Assembly (NCBI RefSeq): GCF_016863495.1
Contig: NZ_BOOZ01000025.1
Location: 1 to 64,000 of the forward strand
Length of the DNA: 64,000 bases
DNA from: Micromonospora andamanensis
Lineage (GTDB): Bacteria; Actinomycetota; Actinomycetes; Mycobacteriales; Micromonosporaceae
Direction: 5' to 3'
Under the pieces are notes generated by a model that was not told the DNA's origin, made no database searches, and was given only the letters and a program-made list of their open reading frames with translations. Shown piece by piece: positions 18,706-26,710 of the stretch; position 1 is the stretch's first letter; each line of letters starts with the position of its first letter. The translations under genes and the position numbers were made by a program.

Positions 18706-19953
18706 TCAGCTCGTCGCGCTGGCGGCGGTCCGCTGCGCGGCCGACAGCGCCTCCTGTGGCGTCTGTGCGCCGCTGAGTGCGGACTGCACAGCCGTCCACA
18801 GCGGCTCGGAGATTCTCGGGTACCGGGTACCCAGGTCGTCGCCGGTGCGGCCCTTCGCCGCCTTCACCGCGTCGACCCAGACCTTCAATGCGGCGTTCGC
18901 CGCCACCTGCTGCTCCTGCACGGCGGCGACCGGGGCGATGTAGGACAGTGTGGTGTCCGTGGTGAGCAGGTTGTCGCCGCTGGTCAGGCAGGTGACCAAC
19001 TGCTGCGAGGTGGCGTACCGCCCGGTGTCAGGCTGCACCGGGATGGAGATGAACTCGCCGCCTGTGGGTGCCGGCGCGGTGCCGCCGGCGCGGGCCGGAA
19101 TGGGAATGATGCCGTACTCGAAGTCCAGCTTCGCCGCGTTGGCCAGCTGCCAGGTGCCGTTCTCGCTGAACGCGTACTCGCCGCTGGCGAACTCCTGCCA
19201 GCTGGTGGTCTGCGTGTTGTTGATGACGGAGTTGGGCGCGTGGCCAGCGGCCAGCCAGTCGGTCCACAGCGTCAACGCCGCCACCGCCGGCGGCGCGTCG
19301 AGCGCGGTCAGCTCGGCCCCGGCTCCCCAGAACCAGGGCAGGAACTGGAAGCTGCCCTCCTCGGTGCCGATCGCGGAGAAGGTGATGCCCTTCTTGCCGG
19401 CGGCTTTGACCTTGACCAGTGCCGCGGTGAGGGAGGGCCAGTCAGTCACCGTGGCCACGTCCACTCCCGCGTCGGCCAGCAGGTCCTTGTTGTAGTAGAG
19501 GGCGAGGGTGTTCGCGCCGATCGGCACTCCGTACGTCTTGCCCTCGCTCTGCCCGGCGCCGAGCAGGTTGGGTTCCATCGTCGACACGTCGAGATTCGTC
19601 TCGGCGGTGGTGGTCAGGACACCGGCCTCGGCAAGAGTGGAGATCACCGGGTTGTCGATGATCAGCACATCCGGGGAGTTGCCCTGTTGTGCGGCGAGTA
19701 AGGCCTTGTTCGTCAGGTCGGTGGTGTCGTAGCCGGTGCGTTCGACGGTCACCCCGGCTGACGTGCCGCAGTCCTTGAGCAGCCCGACCCAGTCGGAATC
19801 CTCGGTGAACTGCGGGTACGGGTCCCAGACGGTGTACGTCCCGCCAGCCTCGGTCGAGGGGGATTCCGCGGAGCAGGCGACGGCCGTGGCGGCGAGGGCG
19901 GCGGCCAGCAGGGCGGCACCGACGGTGCGCCCGCGCGGGATGGATCGGGTCAT
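18706..19953 (-). CDS. sugar-binding lipoprotein of CUT1 ABC transporter
   Basis: A 415-residue family-1 extracellular solute-binding protein. Lipobox AVAC at Cys27 anchors it outside the membrane. Mature features include YTVWDPYPQF, SPDVLIIDNPVISTLAEAG, YGVPIGANTLALYYNKDLLADAG and WQEFASGEYAFSENGTW, all typical of CUT1 binding proteins. It is the first gene of the operon, with a promoter (TTGACC-18-TATGGT) and a double LacI operator upstream. The ligand is probably an oligosaccharide released by the divergent GH39-like enzyme. Confidence 0.93.
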   Translation of the reverse strand: MTRSIPRGRTVGAALLAAALAATAVACSAESPSTEAGGTYTVWDPYPQFTEDSDWVGLLKDCGTSAGVTVERTGYDTTDLTNKALLAAQQGNSPDVLIIDNPVISTLAEAGVLTTTAETNLDVSTMEPNLLGAGQSEGKTYGVPIGANTLALYYNKDLLADAGVDVATVTDWPSLTAALVKVKAAGKKGITFSAIGTEEGSFQFLPWFWGAGAELTALDAPPAVAALTLWTDWLAAGHAPNSVINNTQTTSWQEFASGEYAFSENGTWQLANAAKLDFEYGIIPIPARAGGTAPAPTGGEFISIPVQPDTGRYATSQQLVTCLTSGDNLLTTDTTLSYIAPVAAVQEQQVAANAALKVWVDAVKAAKGRTGDDLGTRYPRISEPLWTAVQSALSGAQTPQEALSAAQRTAASATS

Positions 19954-20007
19954 CTGACGCCTCGCTTCGATCTCTGTGGCGGACGCTGCTCACCATCAAC
20001 CCTATGT

Positions 20008-20032
20008 CGAACCGATTCGCGGAATCGGTTCG
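20008..20032. promoter_or_regulatory. double LacI operator before the sugar ABC operon
   Basis: CGAACCGATTC (20008-20018) and GAATCGGTTCG (20022-20032) are perfect 11-bp reverse complements, and each arm resembles a LacI operator. The element lies just downstream of the minus-strand -10, where a bound repressor would block transcription. Confidence 0.8.
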
Positions 20033-20036
20033 GCCG

Positions 20037-20066
20037 ACCATAGGCCCACCTCGGCGAACCGGTCAA
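20037..20066 (-). promoter_or_regulatory. promoter of the sugar ABC operon
   Basis: On the minus strand: TTGACC (20061-20066), an 18-bp spacer and TATGGT (20037-20042), followed 4 bases later by the double operator. Confidence 0.7.
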
Positions 20067-20129
20067 GGGCGAGCGCGGCAACGTCCAGCCATCGGGGAGA
20101 AACATGCGCTTCACCCCGACGACACGGCG

Positions 20130-20159
20130 TTGACATTTACAACCGTGAACTCCTACGCT
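20130..20159 (+). promoter_or_regulatory. promoter of the GH39-like gene
   Basis: Consensus TTGACA (20130-20135), an 18-bp spacer and TACGCT (20154-20159), with a LacI operator 6 bases downstream. Confidence 0.7.
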
Positions 20160-20165
20160 CCGCAG

Positions 20166-20177
20166 CGAATCGGTTCG
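20166..20177. promoter_or_regulatory. LacI operator before the GH39-like gene
   Basis: CGAATCGGTTCG follows the -10 and is the third site of the same family, linking this secreted enzyme to the LacI/ABC system. Confidence 0.75.
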
Positions 20178-20226
20178 ACCGCAGCTCTCCGCCCTCCGGA
20201 CGTGCTCCCGTCGCAAAGGAGTCCCA

Positions 20227-22059
20227 GTGCCACTCCCCCGCACGAGCAGACCAGGACCTATCCGCCGCCTCACCGCCCGACTCGCGGTCGGTATCCTCGC
20301 GGCCACCTCCGTCGTCGCGGTGTCCACGCCGGCCCGGGCCGCCGACGAGTCGATGAGCGTCAACTTCTCGGTCACCAGCGGCGCACCGACGTACCGCGCG
20401 GCCGGCTGGATCTACGGGATGACCGAGAACGCCGCCGGCCCGGCCGACCACTTCTATCGCGACGTGAAGTTCCGGTACATGCGTGCCGGGGGCGCGCAGC
20501 TCCCCGGCAGCGGCTGGGTCGGCGGAAACTACGAGCGCCGGTGGAACTCCACAGTCGCCCAGGCCCGCCGGACCAACGCTCTCGGCGGTGAGTTCATCCT
20601 CCTGCCGCACGACCTGTGGGGTGCCGACGGTGCCGCGATCTCCCGCTTCCCCGGCGACAACGGCAACTGGACCGACTACGACAACTTCCTCAACCGGGTC
20701 ATCAACGACGTACGCGCGGCCGGGCTGAGCGTGCAGTGGGACATCTGGAACGAACCGAACATCACGCTGTTCTGGAACCGCCCGATTTCCCAGTACTTCG
20801 AGCTGTGGCGCCGTACCTACCAACGCATCCGGGCCGAGTTCCCCAACCAGCTCATCGTCGGGCCCAGCTGCGCGTGCGTACCGTCGACAAACCACGCCTT
20901 CTGGAACCAGTACCTGGACTTCGTCCGCTCGACAAACACGATCCCGGACATCGTCAGTTGGCACGCGCTGCCCGGTGACCCGGTGGCAAACGTCGCCGCC
21001 GCCAACGCGACCCTCGACCCGCGCGGCATCCCGCCCCCCCGCCCATACCAGATCAACGAGTATGCCGCGCCGGACGAGCAGAACCCGGCCGACGGTGCCT
21101 GGTACATCGCCCGCCTGGAGCGGGCCCGCGCCGACGGCCTGCGGGCGAACTGGGCCAGCGCCGGCAACCTGCACAACGACCTCGGCAACCTGCTGGTACG
21201 CAACTCGGCCGGGCAGCACCAGCCCAAGGGCGAGTGGTGGGCCTACCGCTTCTACGGCGCGCAGACCGGGCAGATCGTCTCGGTCTCGGCCAGCCCGTCG
21301 TACGACGCCTTCGCCACGAAGACGACAGGTTCGGCACGGGTGCTGCTCGGTGGGGGCCGCACCACCGGAAACCTCACAGTGAACCTGCAACGGCTCGACA
21401 CCACAAGCGGCATCGTGCAGAACAACCAGGTACGGGTACTCACCCAACGGATCCCCAACAGTGGCGGCGGCGCGGTGCAGGGCCCGATCACCGTCTCGAA
21501 CAGCGTGGTGAATGTGAGCGGCAACAACGCCACAGTGACGGTGCCCTACTCCAACCAGACCGACACGTACACGCTGACCCTGCTGCCGCCGGCCGACGGC
21601 GGCTTCCAGTCGGTGGCCGTGGCGCAGCACTCCCAACAGTGTCTCGACAACACCGACCGCAACACCGCCGACGGCAATGTGCAGCAACAGTTCCATTGCC
21701 AGGGCGGCGACCAGCAGCTGTGGAACTTCCAGCCGGTCGCCGGGGTGGCGAACACCTTCAGCGTGGTCAACCAGCAGACCGGCAAGTGCCTTGATGTCAG
21801 CGGGGTGTCCACCGCGGACGGCGCGGCGGTGCACCAGTGGGGCTGCCACGGCGGCCTCAACCAGCAGTTCACCCTGCGCAAGGTGACCTACTCGGGCAAC
21901 GACCCACACGACTACCAACTGGTGGCTCGGCACAGCAACAAGTGCGTGGACGTCAGCACCATCTCCACCGCGCCCCGCGCCGCTGTCCACCAGTGGACCT
22001 GCAACCCGGTGGGCCAGGGCAGCCCGCTCAACCAGACCTGGCGGCTGTGGGGCCGGTGA
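20227..22059 (+). CDS. secreted GH39-like glycosidase with ricin-type CBM13
   Basis: A 610-residue secreted enzyme. The signal peptide ends near STPARA (residue 38). The (beta/alpha)8 catalytic domain of clan GH-A has WDIWNEPN with acid/base Glu176 and YQINEYA with likely nucleophile Glu278, most like GH39. A beta-sandwich region follows, then a ricin B-type lectin domain (about 460-608) with repeated Q-x-W and CLD/CVD motifs. Start GTG 20227 has AAAGGAG upstream. The operator links it to the sugar importer, so it probably releases the imported sugar, such as an arabinoside or xyloside. Other GH-A families are possible. Confidence 0.82.
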   Translation: MPLPRTSRPGPIRRLTARLAVGILAATSVVAVSTPARAADESMSVNFSVTSGAPTYRAAGWIYGMTENAAGPADHFYRDVKFRYMRAGGAQLPGSGWVGGNYERRWNSTVAQARRTNALGGEFILLPHDLWGADGAAISRFPGDNGNWTDYDNFLNRVINDVRAAGLSVQWDIWNEPNITLFWNRPISQYFELWRRTYQRIRAEFPNQLIVGPSCACVPSTNHAFWNQYLDFVRSTNTIPDIVSWHALPGDPVANVAAANATLDPRGIPPPRPYQINEYAAPDEQNPADGAWYIARLERARADGLRANWASAGNLHNDLGNLLVRNSAGQHQPKGEWWAYRFYGAQTGQIVSVSASPSYDAFATKTTGSARVLLGGGRTTGNLTVNLQRLDTTSGIVQNNQVRVLTQRIPNSGGGAVQGPITVSNSVVNVSGNNATVTVPYSNQTDTYTLTLLPPADGGFQSVAVAQHSQQCLDNTDRNTADGNVQQQFHCQGGDQQLWNFQPVAGVANTFSVVNQQTGKCLDVSGVSTADGAAVHQWGCHGGLNQQFTLRKVTYSGNDPHDYQLVARHSNKCVDVSTISTAPRAAVHQWTCNPVGQGSPLNQTWRLWGR

Positions 22060-22089
22060 CCGCCGATCCCGGCCGATGAGAACCCGCCG

Positions 22090-22131
22090 GCCACGGCGGT
22101 CCCGCCCCGGTCGGGACGGGGCCGCCGTGGC
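22090..22131. terminator. bidirectional terminator
   Basis: GCCACGGCGG (22090-22099) pairs with CCGCCGTGGC (22122-22131), with a further inner stem. It lies between the convergent GH39-like and chitinase genes. Confidence 0.75.
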
Positions 22132-22148
22132 GTTCCGGGCGGGCGAGG

Positions 22149-23525
22149 TCAGGCCGGTAGGCGCCAGACCTGGTTGGCGCCGGCGAAGCAGTCCCAGATC
22201 TGCAACCGGGTGCCGTCGGCGGAACTGTTGCCGGTGGCGTCGAGGCACCTGTTCGACACCGGGTTGCGCAGGGTGCCGTTGGACTGGGCCTGCCAGACCT
22301 GGGCGCCTGTGCCGTTGCAGTCCCAGAGCTGGATCGGGGTGCCGTTGGCGGTGCCGGCGCTCGTCACGTCCAGGCACTTGCCGAGGGCGCGCAGGGTACC
22401 GTCGGTGCCGACGGTCCAGCGCTGCGCGTTGGTGCCGTTGCAGGTGTAGAGCTGAACGGCGGTGCCGTTGGCGGTGCTGGCGGCGGCGACGTCGACACAC
22501 TTGCCGGCGATGCCGGTGATCGGGCCGGTCCGGCCGGTCGGCGGCGGGGAGCCACCAGTCACGGTGTCGTAGATCGCGCTGACCAGCGAGGTCGAGCCAC
22601 CGGTGTCCTGGGTCAGTTCCCAGTTCATCATGCCGCCGGCGTTTGCCATCGCCCACTGGGTCTTGCGCTTCACCGTCGGTACGCCGTTGTAGCACTGCTG
22701 GGCGCCGCCCACGGTGGTGCAGTCCCGGTTGGCGTTGGCCGGATCCATGCCGACCAACTGGGTGTAGGTGTAGTAGCCGGGCCTGCTGTAGAAGGGCACC
22801 CCGAGGATGGCCTTGCTGGCCGGCAGACCCCGGGCCTTCCAGCCGTTCACCGCGTTTATCGACCAGTCGTAGTTGGCGTGTGGGCTGCCGCCGTCGTACG
22901 CCATGATGTTGAGGAAGTCGACGTGGTTGAAGACCGATGTCGGTACGCCGTCGCGGTAGTAGCCCTCCGCGACGACGGCTGCGGTGAGCAGCTTGCCCTG
23001 CGGGCGCAGCGCGTTGCTGAGCTGCTGCATCAGCAGGCTGAAGTTGTTGGCCGAGGTACCCGGGTCGGGATACTCCCAGTCCATGTCGACACCGTCGAGG
23101 CCGTACTGGTTGACGAAGCTGACCACGCTGTTGACGAATGTGGTGCGGGTGCCGGCGTTGGCCGCGAGGGCCTCGAAGGCGGAGTCGTCACCGTCGTTCC
23201 AGCCGCCGATGGCGATGGAGACCTTCACGTTGTTCGCCCGGGCCAGCGACACCAGCGAGGTGAGCTTGCTCGGGTTCTCCACCGCGCGCAGGGTGCCGTT
23301 GCTGTTCGGCAGCACGAACGCGTAGTTGATGTGGGTGAGCTTGTTGTACTGCACCGAGTTGACGTTGCCGGTCCAGGACGGCAGGTAGCCCACGCTCTTG
23401 AAGTTGTCGGGCAGCACCACCGCCTGTGCGGCGGTCGGGGTGACGGCGAGAGTGGCACCGGCGGTGACCAGCGCGAGCAGACCGGCGGCCAGGGCCGAGC
23501 GCGGCCGGGGACGTGGTGAGGACAT
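22149..23525 (-). CDS. GH18 chitinase with ricin-type CBM13
   Basis: A secreted enzyme that hydrolyses chitin beta-1,4 bonds by substrate-assisted catalysis. After a signal peptide (ending near AAQA), the GH18 barrel runs to about residue 325 with VSIAIGGWN and the active-site motif DGVDMDWEYP, whose Glu (about residue 151) is the acid. A short P/T linker leads to a C-terminal ricin-type lectin domain with three QxW repeats. ATG 23525 is chosen because GGAAGG lies 6 bases upstream; an ATG five codons earlier overlaps that site. A good minus-strand promoter lies at 23637-23665. No DasR box was found. Confidence 0.93.
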   Translation of the reverse strand: MSSPRPRPRSALAAGLLALVTAGATLAVTPTAAQAVVLPDNFKSVGYLPSWTGNVNSVQYNKLTHINYAFVLPNSNGTLRAVENPSKLTSLVSLARANNVKVSIAIGGWNDGDDSAFEALAANAGTRTTFVNSVVSFVNQYGLDGVDMDWEYPDPGTSANNFSLLMQQLSNALRPQGKLLTAAVVAEGYYRDGVPTSVFNHVDFLNIMAYDGGSPHANYDWSINAVNGWKARGLPASKAILGVPFYSRPGYYTYTQLVGMDPANANRDCTTVGGAQQCYNGVPTVKRKTQWAMANAGGMMNWELTQDTGGSTSLVSAIYDTVTGGSPPPTGRTGPITGIAGKCVDVAAASTANGTAVQLYTCNGTNAQRWTVGTDGTLRALGKCLDVTSAGTANGTPIQLWDCNGTGAQVWQAQSNGTLRNPVSNRCLDATGNSSADGTRLQIWDCFAGANQVWRLPA

Positions 23526-23636
23526 CGAGGACCTTCCCATGACAGGTGAGGGTGCCGTGCCGCCACGACCGGTCGTTGTGGAGCCGCCGATGACCGGCCG
23601 TGGCGTACGGGTGCTGGGTTCCTCGAGGCAGCCAAA

Positions 23637-23665
23637 TCTTAAAGAGTGTTAACCGTAGCGGTCAA
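23637..23665 (-). promoter_or_regulatory. promoter of the chitinase gene
   Basis: Minus strand TTGACC (23660-23665), a 17-bp spacer and TTAAGA (23637-23642), about 110 bases before the start codon. Confidence 0.6.
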
Positions 23666-23698
23666 TGACGTCCTTCGATCGGATCCGGCCGGCCCGGT

Positions 23699-24865
23699 TC
23701 AGCCGACGGTGACCTGGTACAACGTCGTGTTGACCTCACCGCTGCCGGTGAAGATCTCCGGTCCCGCCTGGACGCTCGTCAGGTACTTCGAGCTGCTCAT
23801 CCAGCCCCGGGAGACCACGTCGTTCGTGAAGTCGCGGATGTTGAGGGTCGCGCTCGTGGTGTTGCTGGTCCGCACGTAGGAGTAGACGTTCCAGGTGCCC
23901 ACGTGGCCACGCCAGACCTCCCAGGTGGTCCCCGCGATGGTGACGGTGCCCTGGCGACTGCCGGCCGGCGAGGCGTTGGACCGGTAGAGCCAGATCATCA
24001 GCTCGTCGGTGGGCTGGTCCGCGGAGCCCGGGTCGGCCATCGGGTGGAACCACATGTCGTACGCGACGTTCATGTTCGACGAGCCGTTGGCGGTGACGTT
24101 GAACCGCCAGTTGGTGGTGACGTCACGGTTGGCCGAGACCTGCACCGGCAGGCCGGTGTTCGGCCGCCGCCAGCCCCAGTGCCAGCCGAGGATCGCCGCC
24201 GCGTACGACTTGACGCTGCTCGGGTCGCCGCTCCAGGTGTAGCTGGTCCCCCAGTAGATGGGGTCTCCCGGCCCTCCGTTGGACCAGATGCACTGGCTGC
24301 CGGTGGCACCGGTGGCGCCCCACTGGTTGTTGGGAATCCAGTACTTCCCGATGTCGATCAGATCGCTGCTGTTGCACAGCCGGCCGGTGGGCGGATAGTC
24401 GGGTACCGGCGGCGGAGTGGTCCGGGTCGGCGTCGGGGTCGGACCTGGGTTGCTGGAGCCGGTGCAGGTCACGCCGTTGAGCGCGAACGCGGTAGGCACC
24501 GGGTTGCTGCCACTCCAGGTGCCGTTGAGTCCGAAGTTCGCGGTGCCGTTGAGGCCGATCGCCCCGTTGTACGGCATGTTCGCCGCGGTCACCTGCGCAA
24601 GGTCCTGGGTCACTGTGGCGTTCCACGCCTGCGTCACCCGCTGCCCTGAGGCGTACGCCCAGGTCAGGCGCCACGACGTCACCGGCTCACCGAGGTTGGT
24701 GATGGTCACGTCGGCGTTGAAGCCGCCCTGCCACTGCGCGGAAACCGTGTACCGCACCGCGCAGCCGACAGCTGCGGCGTGCGCGACAGCGACTCCGACG
24801 GCGGCGGTGACGACGGTGCTGGCCACCGCGGCGGCGAGCAGGGCGATGCGCTTCCGTTTCACCAT
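23699..24865 (-). CDS. CBM2-GH12 secreted endoglucanase
   Basis: A 388-residue secreted enzyme. After the signal peptide (ending near AHAAA) a CBM2 cellulose-binding module fills about 33-134 (WQGGFNADVTITNLGEPVTSWRLTW, WNATV). A P/T linker (about 140-160) leads to a C-terminal GH12 domain (IWSNGGPGDPIYWGTSYTW, YDMWFHP, TDELMIWL with likely nucleophile Glu288, and GPEIFTGSGE with the acid/base). GH12 enzymes cut beta-1,4-glucans or xyloglucan. ATG 24865 has AAGGAGAG upstream. The module order is CBM first, unlike the xylanase and esterase nearby. Confidence 0.92.
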   Translation of the reverse strand: MVKRKRIALLAAAVASTVVTAAVGVAVAHAAAVGCAVRYTVSAQWQGGFNADVTITNLGEPVTSWRLTWAYASGQRVTQAWNATVTQDLAQVTAANMPYNGAIGLNGTANFGLNGTWSGSNPVPTAFALNGVTCTGSSNPGPTPTPTRTTPPPVPDYPPTGRLCNSSDLIDIGKYWIPNNQWGATGATGSQCIWSNGGPGDPIYWGTSYTWSGDPSSVKSYAAAILGWHWGWRRPNTGLPVQVSANRDVTTNWRFNVTANGSSNMNVAYDMWFHPMADPGSADQPTDELMIWLYRSNASPAGSRQGTVTIAGTTWEVWRGHVGTWNVYSYVRTSNTTSATLNIRDFTNDVVSRGWMSSSKYLTSVQAGPEIFTGSGEVNTTLYQVTVG

Positions 24866-25277
24866 TGCTCTCTCCTTCAGTCCCGGCCGCGGTCCGGGCG
24901 ACCGGGACTGTTCGCGTTCACAACTGCGGCGAAACGCGCCGAGCAGGTCGTGATCGCGGACGGAGGCGGCAGCCGGCAGCGGCGTGTGCGTGACCGGTCC
25001 CGCGCCTGCGGCGCTGGCCCCGGCCGTCGCGGCCCATCGCGCCCGGCGACCGTGCCCTGGAAGTCGCCCGGCGGACACGGCGCCGGCTCGGTCGCCCTGC
25101 CCATCATCGAGGGCCGACGCTGTGACGGTACGACGGCAGCGAGACGACAGTCAATGAACTGTGCTCGCGCCCAGGGGCCACCCGATCCACTGTCGACATG
25201 TGGTCAGTCCGTCGAGCCACCGGATCAGTACGCTGAGGCCACCCGGCTTCGGTGGTGGCCCTGTCGAAAGGTCCAGC
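24866..25277. other. 412-nt divergent intergenic region
   Basis: It lies between the GH12 gene and the beta-helix gene. Frames are open across it but show no homology or start signals. I saw no CebR-type TGGGAGCGCTCCCA box and no strong dyad. It presumably holds both promoters, which I could not place. Confidence 0.4.
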
Positions 25278-26654
25278 ATGGCTGGCTCGTCCGTCCCGCG
25301 AATCGCTGTCCCCCTCGTTGTGGCGGTCACCGTCGGGCTGGTCGCGACGCCCGCACCGGCGTCCGCCGACGGGCCGCTCGCCGAGGTGTCCGTCGCCCTG
25401 ACCGGTACGGACTCTGCCGCCTGCGGCACCCCGACCATCCCCTGCCGCACCGTCAACCACGCGGTGGGCCGGGTCGCCGGCGGCGGCACGGTCCGGATCG
25501 GGCCCGGCTGGTACGACGAGAACGTGATCATTCCGGACGGCCTCGCGGTCAGTCTGATCGGTGCCGGCATGGACGTCACTGTCCTCAACGGACACAAGCG
25601 CGCCACGGTTGTCGACTCCTGGGACGGCGGTGGGATCACCAGCGCGGCACCGCTCACCGTGCGGCAGGTTCGGCTGTGGCACAACGCGAGTGAGTTCGGC
25701 GGCGGGATCGCGGCCTACGCCACGATCAGGGTCATCAGCGGCAACGCCGCTCGTTCCGGCGGTGGTGGCATCCTCGCTCAGTTCCACGCGCTGACCCTGG
25801 AGAGGTCGACCGTTGGCGGCAACCGCGCCGTCGTCGCGGGCGGCGTCTACGCGCTCTTCGCGGCCACCCGGATCACCGACGCCACGATCACCGGCAACGC
25901 GGCCGGTACCAGCGCGAGCGGAATCCTCGTCGCGCACGGGGATCTGCGGCTGCGGCACGTCACTGTCGCCTCCAACCAGGGGTCGGCCGCTGTGGTGACG
26001 TCAGGTGATCCGAATCGATCCCACGACATCACCGCGTCACTGTTCACCGACAATGCCGCTGGAGACTGCGTCCTCACCCACTCTCCCGACATGGACCCGG
26101 CCGACCACAACGTCAGCGCCGACGGCAGTTGCGGCCGACAGGTGGCAGCGGCCGACATCGACCTGCGCCCCGTCGCGGAGGCGGACACCGGCCCGACCCC
26201 GACCCACGTTCTCGGCGTGGCGAGCACGGTCCGCGGCAGCATCCCGGTCGGCGACCCGCTCTGCGACGGCACCGACCAACACGGCCAGAGCCGCCGCAGT
26301 TCGCTGGCCGGCGGCTGCGATCCGGGGGCCTACCAGTCGGCACCTGTGCCGTTCAACGCGATCCCGCCGCAACTGAGCGGACTCGACAGCCCGATCGACC
26401 CCTACGGATCGGTGGGCAGCGCGACGCCGGAGGTCTGGCCGTTCCAGCGAAATCTGGGGTACGCCTTCCAGTGGCAACGCTGCCACCACTCCGAACCGGT
26501 CTGCGTGTCGATTCCGGAAGCCACCGACCGGACGTACCGGGTCACCGACACCGATGCCGGCAGTCGGCTGCGGGTACGGGTCATCGCGACAAGCGCCGCC
26601 GGGATCAGCCAACCGGCCTATTCGGCGATCACCGAATCTATCGGCCACGGCTGA
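25278..26654 (+). CDS. secreted beta-helix repeat protein
   Basis: A 458-residue exported protein. The signal peptide ends near APASA. Residues about 60-270 form short G/N-rich repeats (GGGILAQFHALTLERSTVGGN, TITGNAAGTSASG) typical of right-handed beta-helix or polymorphic-outer-membrane-type repeats, followed by SLAGGCDPGAYQ, as in choice-of-anchor Q regions. The last 100 residues resemble an Ig-like/Fn3 module (YAFQWQRCHHSEPVCVSIPEATDRTYRVTDTDAGSRLRV split over that region). Start ATG 25278 has GAAAGG upstream. The fold suits polysaccharide binding or lyase activity, but no catalytic residues can be named. It sits among glycosidases. Confidence 0.7.
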   Translation: MAGSSVPRIAVPLVVAVTVGLVATPAPASADGPLAEVSVALTGTDSAACGTPTIPCRTVNHAVGRVAGGGTVRIGPGWYDENVIIPDGLAVSLIGAGMDVTVLNGHKRATVVDSWDGGGITSAAPLTVRQVRLWHNASEFGGGIAAYATIRVISGNAARSGGGGILAQFHALTLERSTVGGNRAVVAGGVYALFAATRITDATITGNAAGTSASGILVAHGDLRLRHVTVASNQGSAAVVTSGDPNRSHDITASLFTDNAAGDCVLTHSPDMDPADHNVSADGSCGRQVAAADIDLRPVAEADTGPTPTHVLGVASTVRGSIPVGDPLCDGTDQHGQSRRSSLAGGCDPGAYQSAPVPFNAIPPQLSGLDSPIDPYGSVGSATPEVWPFQRNLGYAFQWQRCHHSEPVCVSIPEATDRTYRVTDTDAGSRLRVRVIATSAAGISQPAYSAITESIGHG

Positions 26655-26696
26655 TCAGGTTCCGCACCGAGCTGACGTCGCCGGCACCGAGGTGCC

Positions 26697-26702
26697 TAGC
26701 AT
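26697..26702 (+). promoter_or_regulatory. -10 element before GH43
   Basis: TAGCAT lies 8 bases before ATG 26711, with TGACGT 18 bases upstream of it. It suggests a leaderless or near-leaderless transcript. Confidence 0.4.
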
Positions 26703-26710
26703 CGGTCGGC

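Noticed and set aside
20137..22695. Very long minus-strand frame (over 800 codons) opposite the GH39-like and chitinase genes
   Set aside because: It runs across two convergent real genes and a terminator, with repetitive low-complexity content. The GH-A and GH18 motifs in the other frames are decisive.
23526..23698. DasR site before the chitinase
   Set aside because: No ACTGGTCTAGACCAGT-like palindrome is present in the region.
24866..25277. CebR-type cellulose operator before GH12
   Set aside because: No TGGGAGCGCTCCCA-like sequence was found.
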